This document shows positions 1-7,091 of a stretch of 13,141 nt of DNA, one piece after another. Origin of the DNA: MA-ANB-1 sp040878225 (GTDB lineage: Bacteria; Actinomycetota; Acidimicrobiia; Spongiisociales; ZC4RG35); contig JBBDMR010000132.1 of assembly GCA_040878225.1 (NCBI GenBank), positions 1-13,141 of the forward strand. The letters run 5' to 3'. Both the position numbers and the translations under genes were made by a program. The first letter of the stretch is position 1; each line of letters begins with the position of its first letter. A model generated the notes under the pieces. It saw only the letters and a list, made by a program, of their open reading frames with translations. It ran no database searches and was not told where the DNA came from.

Positions 1-1067
1 ACCAGGCCCAGAACACCTGCATCTTCTCCACCGAGTTCGCCCTGCGGATGATGGGAGACATCCAGCAGTACTTCGTCGACAACGACGTCCGCAACTTCTA
101 CTCGGTGTCGATCAGCGGATATCACATGGCCGAAGCGGGGGCCAACCCGATCACCCAGCTCGCCTTCACCCTGGCCAACGGGTTCACCTTCGTCGAGTAC
201 TACCTGGAGCGGGGGATGGACATCGACGACTTCGCCCCCAACCTCAGCTTCTTTTTCTCCAACGGGATCGACGCCGAGTACGCGGTGATCGGCCGGGTGG
301 CGAGGCGGATCTGGTCGAAGGCGATCAAGCACAAGTACGGGGGCAACGAGCGCTCCCAGAAGCTGAAGTACCACATTCAGACCTCGGGGCGGTCGCTTCA
401 TGCCCAGGAGATCAGCTTCAATGACATCAGGACCACCCTCCAGGCGCTGTATGCGATCTACGACAACTGCAACTCGTTGCACACCAATGCCTACGACGAG
501 GCGATCACCACGCCGACCGAGGAGTCGGTGCGGCGGGCGATGGCGATCCAGCTGATCATCAACCGCGAGCTGGGGCTGGCCAAGAACGAGAACCCGTTGC
601 AGGGATCGTTCATCATCGAGGAAGTGACCGAACTGGTGGAGGAGGCGGTGCTGTTGGAGTTCGACCGGCTCAATAGCCGCGGTGGGGTGCTGGGGGCGAT
701 GGAGCGCCAGTACCAGCGGACCAAGATCCAAGAGGAGTCGCTGTACTACGAGCGGCAGAAGGAGTCGGGGGAGTACCCGATCGTCGGGGTCAACACCTTT
801 CTCTCCAAGGAGGGCTCGCCATTTGTCATCCCCACCGAGCTGATCCGCTCTTCAGACGAGGCCAAGAAACGCCAGATCTCCAATCTCCGCGCCGTCCAGG
901 ACCGCAACAGTGAGGTGTCGGAGCAGTCGCTGCGTGATCTCCAGGCTGCGGCGGTCGGCGGGGATAACCTCTTCGAACAACTCATGGAGACGTCCAAAAC
1001 CGCATCCCTGGGCGAGATGAGCAACGCCCTCTACGCAGTGGGCGGCCAATATCGCAGGAATATGTAG
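1..1067 (+). CDS. icmF: IcmF-type isobutyryl-CoA mutase (fused), C-terminal part
   Basis: Partial gene; the reading frame is open from the left edge, so the start lies outside the window. The product belongs to the adenosylcobalamin-dependent acyl-CoA mutase family, and this part is the substrate-binding barrel. Visible signatures are SISGYHMAEAGANP, the DDFAPNLSFFFSNGID stretch, QTSGRSLHAQEI and SLHTNAYDEA. The ending GGQYRRNM is, from memory, typical of IcmF, in which a B12 domain, a MeaB-like GTPase and the mutase are fused in one chain. Known IcmF enzymes interconvert isobutyryl-CoA and n-butyryl-CoA, and some act on isovaleryl- or pivaloyl-CoA. Only the mutase portion is visible, so the N-terminal B12 and GTPase domains are expected but not shown. 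A plain methylmalonyl-CoA mutase is less likely because the FSNGIDAEYAVIGRVARRIW segment and the long KIQEESLYYE tail follow the IcmF pattern. The stop is TAG, 31 bases before the next gene. Confidence 0.88.
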   Translation, partial: QAQNTCIFSTEFALRMMGDIQQYFVDNDVRNFYSVSISGYHMAEAGANPITQLAFTLANGFTFVEYYLERGMDIDDFAPNLSFFFSNGIDAEYAVIGRVARRIWSKAIKHKYGGNERSQKLKYHIQTSGRSLHAQEISFNDIRTTLQALYAIYDNCNSLHTNAYDEAITTPTEESVRRAMAIQLIINRELGLAKNENPLQGSFIIEEVTELVEEAVLLEFDRLNSRGGVLGAMERQYQRTKIQEESLYYERQKESGEYPIVGVNTFLSKEGSPFVIPTELIRSSDEAKKRQISNLRAVQDRNSEVSEQSLRDLQAAAVGGDNLFEQLMETSKTASLGEMSNALYAVGGQYRRNM

Positions 1068-1098
1068 GCAACGGGAGGCGATCTAACCTCCGGTCGTC

Positions 1099-1635
1099 AT
1101 GCACCGGATTGTTGTCGTCGGTAACTCGGGTTCGGGGAAGTCCACCATCGCCAGAGCACTGGGCGAGAAGCTGGAGTTTCCGGTGCTCGAACTGGACAGC
1201 ATCTACCACCAGAAGGGTTGGGAGCCGCTGCCAGAAGAGGAGTTCCGGGTGAAGCTCGCCGACTTCGCACTGAACCAGGAGTGGGTGATCGACGGCAACT
1301 ACACGAGCCTGGGCATGAGAGACCTCGTATGGCCGGTGGCTGACACCTTGGTCTGGCTCGACCTGCCCCGGTGGGTGGTGATGCCTCGCATCATGTGGCG
1401 AACTCTGAAGCGTGCAGTTACCCGACAGGAGCTCTGGAACGGGAACCGGGAGCCGATTACCAACTTCACCAGGCTCGACCCTGAGAAGAACATCATCAGG
1501 TGGTCATGGACCCGCCACGACCAGTACCGGCAGCAATACGAGGAGGCCCTGGCCGGCGCGGAAATGGTCCATCTCAGGGTGATCCGCCTCCGCTCGACTG
1601 CTGAGGTCACGGCCTTTCTGGATTCGATCGTCTGA
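1099..1635 (+). CDS. P-loop adenylate-kinase-like NTPase (FlaR/topology-modulation type)
   Basis: 178-residue cytoplasmic P-loop protein. A Walker A motif, GNSGSGKST, lies at residues 8-16. It is followed by the pattern of small nucleoside-kinase-like proteins often annotated as DNA topology modulation protein FlaR or as AAA-type ATPase: ELDSIYHQKGW, then EWVIDGNYTS, then the strand DTLVWLDLP. A basic lid-like stretch with RIMWRTLKRAVTR and the WNGNREP motif comes next. The substrate is unknown, and the family annotation rests on old genetic observations, so I give no symbol. No good Shine-Dalgarno lies at the usual distance: GGGAGG is about 19 nt upstream. A TAACCT hexamer lies 9 nt before ATG, which could indicate a leaderless transcript. 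The gene converges on hisD and their 3' ends overlap by 29 bases (1607-1635). Confidence 0.75.
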   Translation: MHRIVVVGNSGSGKSTIARALGEKLEFPVLELDSIYHQKGWEPLPEEEFRVKLADFALNQEWVIDGNYTSLGMRDLVWPVADTLVWLDLPRWVVMPRIMWRTLKRAVTRQELWNGNREPITNFTRLDPEKNIIRWSWTRHDQYRQQYEEALAGAEMVHLRVIRLRSTAEVTAFLDSIV

Positions 1636-2869
1636 GCGCGGCACGGGCGTGGGCTTCGAGGCCCTCCAGGCGGGCGAGGAGTGCGGCGTCGGACGCAGTG
1701 ACGGCGGCGTCGTCGATGCGGAGCCAGGTCGGAGTGCGGAGGAAGGTGAACACCGAGAGCCCCGATTGGAACCTGGCGCCGCCACCGGTGGGGAGAACGT
1801 GGTTGGGGCCGACTCCGTAGTCGGCGAGCGCCTCGGCACTGGCATCGCCGATGAACAGTGACCCGTAGGCGGTGAGTTGTTTCGACAGCTCTTCGGGGTC
1901 GGCCACATGGAGGGCGAGATGCTCGGGGGCGAGGTGCTCCGAGATAGAGACAGCGTCGTCGATCGAGTCGACCGCCACGGCAAACCCCCGGGAGAGGGCG
2001 GACCGTGCCACAGAAGCAGTGGGGAGGTCTTCCAGCTGTTGGGACAGCTCGAGCTGGACCGCATCGAGAAGTCCGGCATCGGTGGCGACCAGGATCGGCT
2101 GGGCCATCGGGTCGTGCTCGGCCTGGGCGAGGAGATCGGCAGCGACCAGGACCGGATCTGCGTTGCGATCGGCGATCACGACGATCTCCGATGGGCCGGC
2201 AAGCCCGTCGATCCCGATCTCGCCGTAGAGGTGCTTCTTGGCCGCGGTGACCCAGGCGTTGCCCGGCCCTACCACCATGTCACAGGCCGGTGAGACGGTG
2301 CCGAAGGCGAAGGCTGCTATCGCCTGGGCTCCACCGATCGTGATCAGGCCATCGGCACCGGCGATCCCCGCCGCCGCGAGGGTGATAGGCGTTGGCCTCG
2401 GCGAGGCAACCCAGACCTGTTCCACCCCGGCGACCCGGGCCGGGATGACTGTCATCAGCACCGAAGAGGGGAGCGGGTGCCTCCCTCCCGGGGCGTATGC
2501 CCCGACGCCGCGAACCGGGTTGAGACTGTGGCCGGCCCGGCCGCCGTCAACGGCGACTTCGATGGCCGCAATCGCTCCGAGTTGGGCCGTGGCGAAATTT
2601 CGCACCCGGTCTGCAATGCGTTCCAGCAGGTCGCGGGTCTCGTCGTCGATGTCGTCGACTGCGCCCAGCAAGTCGGACCGGTCGAGGACGATCGCCTGAC
2701 CTTCTCTGATGTCACCGAAGCCTTCCGAGTAGCGGCGGAGGGCATCTTCACCTTCGGAGCGGACAGTCTCGACGATATCCGCTGCCTGGCGCAGGATCTC
2801 AGCCGACACCGGCGAGCGGCGCTCCCGGACCACTTCCGCGGCCGGCTTCACAGGGAGCGGGCCGCTCAT
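1607..2869 (-). CDS. hisD: histidinol dehydrogenase
   Basis: HisD catalyses the last two steps of histidine synthesis, oxidising L-histidinol to L-histidine with two NAD+. The protein has 420 residues, close to the family size. Visible landmarks are GGRHPLPSSVLM (128-139), AGPSEIVVIAD (224-234), QAEHDPMAQ, APEHLAL and DYGVGPNHVLPTGGGARF. By homology the Zn ligands are Gln249, His252, Asp350 and His407, and the acid/base pair is Glu316-His317; all are present. The ATG at 2869 was chosen over a longer open frame beginning at 3181 because it is preceded by AAAGGAG at 6 nt spacing and forms an ATGA overlap with the stop of the upstream fusion gene. The longer extension is merely the shadow of HisE coding sequence. 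This is the last gene of the his operon. It runs 29 bp into the 3' end of the convergent P-loop gene, leaving no room for a terminator of its own. Confidence 0.95.
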   Translation of the reverse strand: MSGPLPVKPAAEVVRERRSPVSAEILRQAADIVETVRSEGEDALRRYSEGFGDIREGQAIVLDRSDLLGAVDDIDDETRDLLERIADRVRNFATAQLGAIAAIEVAVDGGRAGHSLNPVRGVGAYAPGGRHPLPSSVLMTVIPARVAGVEQVWVASPRPTPITLAAAGIAGADGLITIGGAQAIAAFAFGTVSPACDMVVGPGNAWVTAAKKHLYGEIGIDGLAGPSEIVVIADRNADPVLVAADLLAQAEHDPMAQPILVATDAGLLDAVQLELSQQLEDLPTASVARSALSRGFAVAVDSIDDAVSISEHLAPEHLALHVADPEELSKQLTAYGSLFIGDASAEALADYGVGPNHVLPTGGGARFQSGLSVFTFLRTPTWLRIDDAAVTASDAALLARLEGLEAHARAALRRSNPERP

Positions 2870-4125
2870 TGGCCGCTCCTTTCCATGGGACGTCGGGTGA
2901 CGCGGCGCTCCCGGAGGTCGAGCTCGGCTTCGATCTGGCTCACGCTCACACCCGCCGATGCCGCCTTGACCAGGGCGAAGTAGATGAGATCTGCCGCCTC
3001 GTGGACTACGTCCTCGGCAGAGGTCGCCCGGGCCAGTTCCCCGGCCTCCTCGGACAGCTTGGCCGCCAGCAGGTCGGGATCTTCCAACAGCTTGGCCGTA
3101 TTCGAGGGTTCGGGCGGGTCGGCGGCGATGGCGGTAAGGCGTCTTCCCAGCCTGCCCAGACCGCGGTCCTCGCTCCAGCACGATGTCGACCCGGTGTGAC
3201 AGAAGCCCGGGGGTGACTGCTGGACCCTGAAGCGGAGGGTGTCGCGGTCACAGTCGAGGTCGATCTTCACCACCTCCTGGCCCGCTCCCGAAGTTGCGCC
3301 CTTCTCCCACAGTCCGCGTTTCCGGCTCTGGTAGACGCCGGCCCCGGATTCGAGGGTGGCAGCGACGCTGTCGAGGTTGGAGTAGACGAGGCCGAGGGCC
3401 GTTCCCGCTTCGTCGACGACAACCGTGGGCCAGAGACCGTCGGGCCGGTCCGAGGTCATCGGAGCGGTCAGGGCGGCGGCAAGACCGAGCTCACCCGAGT
3501 AGAGGGCCATACCCACCTGGGCGTCGGCCCCGATCTCATCGAGTGCGGCGATCTCTCCGGTAGTGGTGATGCCACCGGCGACGGTGATCCTCGTGTCCGG
3601 AGCCGCGGCGACGACCGATCGGGCACGGGTGAGGTCGGTGCCGCCGAGACGGCCCTCGAGCTCGACGAAAGTCACCAGGATCCCGCCACAGTGCGGGGCG
3701 AGTTGGGCGACACGATCCAGCAGGCTGTCGCCGGTGTCCTGGCGCCAGCCGTGGGAGAGCACCGAGCTGTCGCGGGAGTCGATCGCAGCGATCACCCGGT
3801 CGCGGGGGAGTGCCGAGAGCAGCTCCGGATCGGCGGCGGTGCCGATCACCACCCGTGCAGCACCACGGTCGAGCCAGTCACGAGCAGACCCGAGATCTCT
3901 GATGCCTCCACCGATCCGGATACTGGCGAGGCGGCACATCTCTGAGATGAGCTCAGCGTTGTCGCCATCACCGCGGGCGGCGTCGATGTCGACGACCGCC
4001 ACTTCGCCACACCTGGAGAACCGCTCCAACCAGGCGAATGGGTCGCCACCGTCGATACGCTCCTCTTCACCCCCGACCAGCTGTACTGCCCTGCCGCCGA
4101 TGATGTCGATTGACGGGATCAGCAT
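2866..4125 (-). CDS. hisA/hisI/hisE: trifunctional HisA-HisI-HisE fusion protein
   Basis: One uninterrupted 419-codon frame contains three histidine enzymes in series. Residues 1 to about 223 are the HisA (ProFAR isomerase) barrel: PSIDIIGGRAVQLV with Asp7, IGGGIRD at 71-77, Asp116 in AAIDSRD, and VAGGITT at 182-188. Residues about 228-318 are HisI (phosphoribosyl-AMP cyclohydrolase): DGLWPTVV, YQSRKRGLWEKGATSG, LDCDRD at 290-295 and CHTGSTSC at 309-316 with the expected Zn cysteines. Residues about 325-412 are HisE (phosphoribosyl-ATP pyrophosphatase): NTAKLLEDP, KLSEEAGE at 356-363 and EAADLIYF at 376-383. Thus steps 2, 3 and 4 of the pathway sit on one chain. The linker between HisA and HisI is only a few residues (about 223-228). 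HisA and HisIE are usually separate genes. An unusual point in HisA is the loop LVTFVELEGRLGG, where most relatives have T-D-I-x-x-D-G. The ATG follows GAGGTG at 7 nt and overlaps hisF by 7 nt. Confidence 0.93.
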   Translation of the reverse strand: MLIPSIDIIGGRAVQLVGGEEERIDGGDPFAWLERFSRCGEVAVVDIDAARGDGDNAELISEMCRLASIRIGGGIRDLGSARDWLDRGAARVVIGTAADPELLSALPRDRVIAAIDSRDSSVLSHGWRQDTGDSLLDRVAQLAPHCGGILVTFVELEGRLGGTDLTRARSVVAAAPDTRITVAGGITTTGEIAALDEIGADAQVGMALYSGELGLAAALTAPMTSDRPDGLWPTVVVDEAGTALGLVYSNLDSVAATLESGAGVYQSRKRGLWEKGATSGAGQEVVKIDLDCDRDTLRFRVQQSPPGFCHTGSTSCWSEDRGLGRLGRRLTAIAADPPEPSNTAKLLEDPDLLAAKLSEEAGELARATSAEDVVHEAADLIYFALVKAASAGVSVSQIEAELDLRERRVTRRPMERSGQ

Positions 4126-4877
4126 GGCCGCACCTCGATCCCACCCGCGAGCATCTCAGTCTTGATCCGGTCGACGGTGGTCCGGTTGGTATGGAGCATC
4201 GAGGCGATCAGCACTGCAGATGCACCGGCGTTCACGCCTGCGATCAGGTCGGTCGAATCTGCCGCTCCACCGGAGGCGATCACCGGGACCTTGACCCGTC
4301 TGGATACCGCCGAGACCAGTTCGAGGTCGTAACCGAAGCTGGTCCCGTCGCGGTCCCAACTGGTGAGCAGAATCTCGCCAGCTCCCGACTCGGTGGCGGT
4401 CGCCGCCCACGCCGCCGCGCCCAGGGGAGTGGACTCGGTCCCGCTCCGCACCACGACCGACCATCCAGCATCGTTGCGGGCGGCATCGATGGCGAGCACG
4501 GTGCACTGCGAGCCGAAACGGTCCGCCATCTCGGTGATCAGCCCGGGGCGGGCAACAGCTGCGGTGTTGATGCCGACTTTGTCGGCGCCGGCGTCGAGCA
4601 AGCGCGCCGCGTCGTCTCCGGTCCGGACCCCGCCGCCTACCGTGAGCGGGATGGAGAGACGGTCCCGAACCCGGCGCACCGTCTCCAGGCTGTGGGCACG
4701 ACCCTCGGGGGTGGCAGAAACGTCGAGGAGAACGATCTCGTCAGCCCCCTGGTCCTGATAGAGCTCAGCGCGGGTCGCCGGATCGCCCATGTCGGTCAGG
4801 TTCTGGAACTTGACGCCTTTGACGATTCGCCCGTCGCGGATGTCGAGACAGGGAACCACCCTGGTGACCGGCCTCAC
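4119..4877 (-). CDS. hisF: imidazole glycerol phosphate synthase, cyclase subunit
   Basis: HisF is the (beta/alpha)8 cyclase half of imidazole glycerol phosphate synthase. It uses ammonia delivered by HisH to convert PRFAR to IGP and AICAR. The 252-residue length is standard. Visible are VVPCLDIRDGRIVKGVKF with catalytic Asp12, TVGGGVRTGDDA, AIDAARN with catalytic Asp131, LTSWDRDGTSFGYD, and ASGGA for the second phosphate site. The start is taken as GTG at 4877, giving MRPVTRVVPCLD. This codon overlaps the hisH stop as GTGA, and no ATG lies nearer the conserved N terminus. A longer frame reaching back to 5075 only overlays hisH. Immediate linkage to hisH fits formation of a HisH-HisF heterodimer. 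The 3' end overlaps the fusion gene start by 7 nt. Confidence 0.95.
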   Translation of the reverse strand: MRPVTRVVPCLDIRDGRIVKGVKFQNLTDMGDPATRAELYQDQGADEIVLLDVSATPEGRAHSLETVRRVRDRLSIPLTVGGGVRTGDDAARLLDAGADKVGINTAAVARPGLITEMADRFGSQCTVLAIDAARNDAGWSVVVRSGTESTPLGAAAWAATATESGAGEILLTSWDRDGTSFGYDLELVSAVSRRVKVPVIASGGAADSTDLIAGVNAGASAVLIASMLHTNRTTVDRIKTEMLAGGIEVRPC

Positions 4878-5485
4878 GCCGCGACCCCGGTGGCATCGAG
4901 CCACCGTTGCAGGAGGTCGGACCCCCACTGGCCGGACAACTCCGGATGAAACTGACAGGCGAGTACACCGTCGCGCTCCAGGGCCGCCACAAACGGCTTT
5001 CCGTAGGTTGCGGTGGAGCTTGCCCAGCCGTCCGGTGCTTCTGTGAGCCTGTAGGAATTGGCGAAATATGCCCATCCCGGCTCGACGAGGCGCGAAGCTG
5101 GATCCGGCATCACCTGACTCCAGGCGAGCTGGGGGACGATCAGGTGTTCGTCGAAACGGGAAATCGACCCCTTGACCGCTCCGAGACCGGCGGCACCGGG
5201 AGACTCTTCGCTGGACGAGGCGAGGAATTGCATCCCGACACAGACCGCAAGGGTCGGCAGGCCGGCGGCGACGCGTCGACGGAGTGCGTTGGTAAGGCCG
5301 CCCTCTTCGAGGCGATCAGCAGCTGCGCCAAACGTCCCCACTCCGGGGAGCACCACCCTGTCGGCGGCGTCCACTTCGGCAGCCGTCCGCGCCGGAGCCA
5401 GATCGACGCCAAGCCTGCCGAAGGCAGCCAGCACCGAGGCCAGGTTTGCTGTGCCGGTGGGGATGATCACATTTCGGGCGGTCAT
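4874..5485 (-). CDS. hisH: imidazole glycerol phosphate synthase, glutamine amidotransferase subunit
   Basis: Class I glutamine amidotransferase that hydrolyses glutamine and passes ammonia to HisF. The protein has 203 residues. The catalytic triad is present: Cys82 in VCVGMQ, and His180 with Glu182 in CQFHPELSG. The oxyanion-loop motif PGVG lies at 47-50. It is more divergent than its neighbours: the N terminus is IIPTGTANLASV rather than the frequent DYGxGN form, VPQLAW (117-122) replaces the common VPHMGW, and YFANSY replaces YFVHSY. Gly is Ala in the third position of the QLAW motif. Since the triad is intact and the gene is sandwiched between hisB and hisF with ATGA and GTGA overlaps, it should be functional. 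GGGAG lies about 4 nt before the ATG. Confidence 0.93.
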   Translation of the reverse strand: MTARNVIIPTGTANLASVLAAFGRLGVDLAPARTAAEVDAADRVVLPGVGTFGAAADRLEEGGLTNALRRRVAAGLPTLAVCVGMQFLASSSEESPGAAGLGAVKGSISRFDEHLIVPQLAWSQVMPDPASRLVEPGWAYFANSYRLTEAPDGWASSTATYGKPFVAALERDGVLACQFHPELSGQWGSDLLQRWLDATGVAA

Positions 5486-6066
5486 AGGACTCCCTTCGTG
5501 CTCGGCACCCCTCCGGCCCCGCTCCGAGCGATGGCCATCCGGAGGGCAAGTGCCGTTGCCTTGAAAGACGCCTCCGCCTTGTGGTGGTCGTTATCGCCGC
5601 GGAGCACGTCGATGTGCAGGGCCATGCGCCCGCTGATGGCGAGCGAGCGGAAGAAGTGGGTGATGTTCTCGGTGGCGACATCCCCGATCCGCTCCCGTGC
5701 GAAATCGAGGCTCACCTCGGGCCACCCCCTTCCGGAGAGGTCGACCACGGCACGGGCCAGTGACTCGTCGAGAGGGGCATAAGCGCTCCCGAATCGGACA
5801 ATGCCCCCCCGGTCGCCGAGGGCACGGTCGAAGGCTTCGGCGATGGTGATGGCACAGTCTTCAACGGTGTGGTGGTCGTCGACTTCGGTGTCGCCGCGGG
5901 CCGAGATCTCGAGATCGATTCCGGAGTGCTTCGACAGGGCGGTGAGCATGTGGTCGAGGAACCCGAGCCCGGTGTCGACCTTCGATGTCCCGGTCCCGTC
6001 GAGGTCCAGAGTTCCGGTGATCTCGACCTCCAGGGTCTTGCGGCTCAGTTCTTGTCTCCTGCTCAT
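5482..6066 (-). CDS. hisB: imidazoleglycerol-phosphate dehydratase
   Basis: Monofunctional IGP dehydratase that converts imidazole glycerol phosphate to imidazole acetol phosphate; the family forms Mn-dependent 24-mers. The 194 residues contain the duplicated metal-binding motifs: GFLDHML (35-41), DDHHTVED (63-70), ENITHFF (133-139) and GDNDHHKAEASFKA (157-170). There is no N-terminal HAD phosphatase domain, so it is not the bifunctional enterobacterial form, and the histidinol-phosphate phosphatase must be encoded elsewhere. The ATG is preceded by GGAG at 8 nt and overlaps the hisC stop as ATGA. The stop overlaps the hisH start in the same way. Confidence 0.96.
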   Translation of the reverse strand: MSRRQELSRKTLEVEITGTLDLDGTGTSKVDTGLGFLDHMLTALSKHSGIDLEISARGDTEVDDHHTVEDCAITIAEAFDRALGDRGGIVRFGSAYAPLDESLARAVVDLSGRGWPEVSLDFARERIGDVATENITHFFRSLAISGRMALHIDVLRGDNDHHKAEASFKATALALRMAIARSGAGGVPSTKGVL

Positions 6067-7091
6067 GAGTTCAACTCCATCGCTTTCGTGTTGAGTGCCG
6101 AAGCCAGGGCATCGACAAGTCGGTCGTATTCATCGGCGTCGCCCGGGAGCGTGATCCGGACCGCCTCTTCGAGGCCGCTCCGCTCCGGGAAGGTACGGAT
6201 GGCGATCCCGGTGGCGGCAAGCTCGGCGGCGATCGTTTGCGGGTCGGCAACCTCGAAGTAGACGAAGTTGGCCTGTGATGGAATCGGAGAGAGGCCCGTG
6301 CTCTGGAGGAACCCGGTCAGTTCGCGCCGTTCCCGTTTCACTTCAGCCACATAGGCATCGACACCGTCATTGGAGCGAATGCGCTCGGCGGCGACTGCCA
6401 GGGAGATCCGCGACACCGGATACGGGTTCCCGTAGGCGGCGATCCTCCTGACCAGGGCCGGCTCGCCCAACAGGTATCCAACCCGGAGCCCGGCCAGGCC
6501 CCAGGCCTTGGACAGGGTGCGGATCATCAACACATTGGGGAGGGTCAGGGCGGTGGCGGTGAGGTCGACATCGCCGAACTCGGTGTAGGCGCCATCGAGC
6601 ACCACAAACTCGTAGGCACCGGCCAGCGCGGTCAGGTCGGCGGCCTTGATCACCTCACCCGTCGGGTTGTTCGGGGAGACCACGATGCACACCGCCCCTT
6701 CAGCTCCAGCGGCGGTCACTGCCCCGAGAGGGAAGGCTTCGCCCTTCCATGGCACCTCGACCAGGTCGGGCTGGTGGAGGCCGGCGTAGCGGGTCACCAT
6801 CTCGAAGGTGGGAATTGTGGTCACCACCCGGGTCCCGGGCTCGATGAGGGCCGCGCAGCTGCGGAAGAGGGCGTCGTCGCCTCCGGCAGTGATCAGGGCC
6901 CTTTCCTGAGCCACCCCACGCAGTTCGGCAATTGCGTCGCGCAGCTCCGACGTATCCGGGTAACGGTGGGCAATGCCTGCGGTGGTGGCCACCCTGGCGA
7001 GCAGCTCGGGGTCGACCGGCCTGCCCTCGTTCCGGGAGAGGTCGAGGTCGATGTCGGTGCCGACGGCGGGCGGTTGGTACGGCTCGATCAT
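6063..7091 (-). CDS. hisC: histidinol-phosphate aminotransferase
   Basis: PLP-dependent fold-type I aminotransferase that makes histidinol phosphate from imidazole acetol phosphate and glutamate. The protein has 342 residues. Visible are VSPNNPTGE (138-146), the cofactor-contacting VVLDGAYTEF with Asp166 and Tyr169, and the Schiff-base lysine Lys195 in TLSKAWGLAGLRVGY. A C-terminal domain carries SQANFVYFEV and EAVRITLP. The placement between hisG and hisB, with ATGA overlaps on both sides, favours HisC over related aromatic or phenylalanine aminotransferases of the same family, although a second activity cannot be excluded. GGAG lies about 11 nt before the ATG, inside the hisG 3' end. Confidence 0.94.
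   Translation of the reverse strand: MIEPYQPPAVGTDIDLDLSRNEGRPVDPELLARVATTAGIAHRYPDTSELRDAIAELRGVAQERALITAGGDDALFRSCAALIEPGTRVVTTIPTFEMVTRYAGLHQPDLVEVPWKGEAFPLGAVTAAGAEGAVCIVVSPNNPTGEVIKAADLTALAGAYEFVVLDGAYTEFGDVDLTATALTLPNVLMIRTLSKAWGLAGLRVGYLLGEPALVRRIAAYGNPYPVSRISLAVAAERIRSNDGVDAYVAEVKRERRELTGFLQSTGLSPIPSQANFVYFEVADPQTIAAELAATGIAIRTFPERSGLEEAVRITLPGDADEYDRLVDALASALNTKAMELNS

Noticed and set aside
1607..3181. Longer hisD beginning at 3181 (524 codons)
   Set aside because: The first 104 residues are Arg/Gly-rich and overlay HisE coding sequence; the start at 2869 has a good Shine-Dalgarno and an ATGA overlap.
4110..4949. 279-codon plus-strand frame opposite hisF
   Set aside because: Shadow frame opposite a gene with complete catalytic motifs; no domain recognisable.
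4119..5075. Longer hisF beginning at 5075 (318 codons)
   Set aside because: The extension overlays the hisH gene and lacks HisF similarity; GTG at 4877 gives the standard length and a GTGA overlap.
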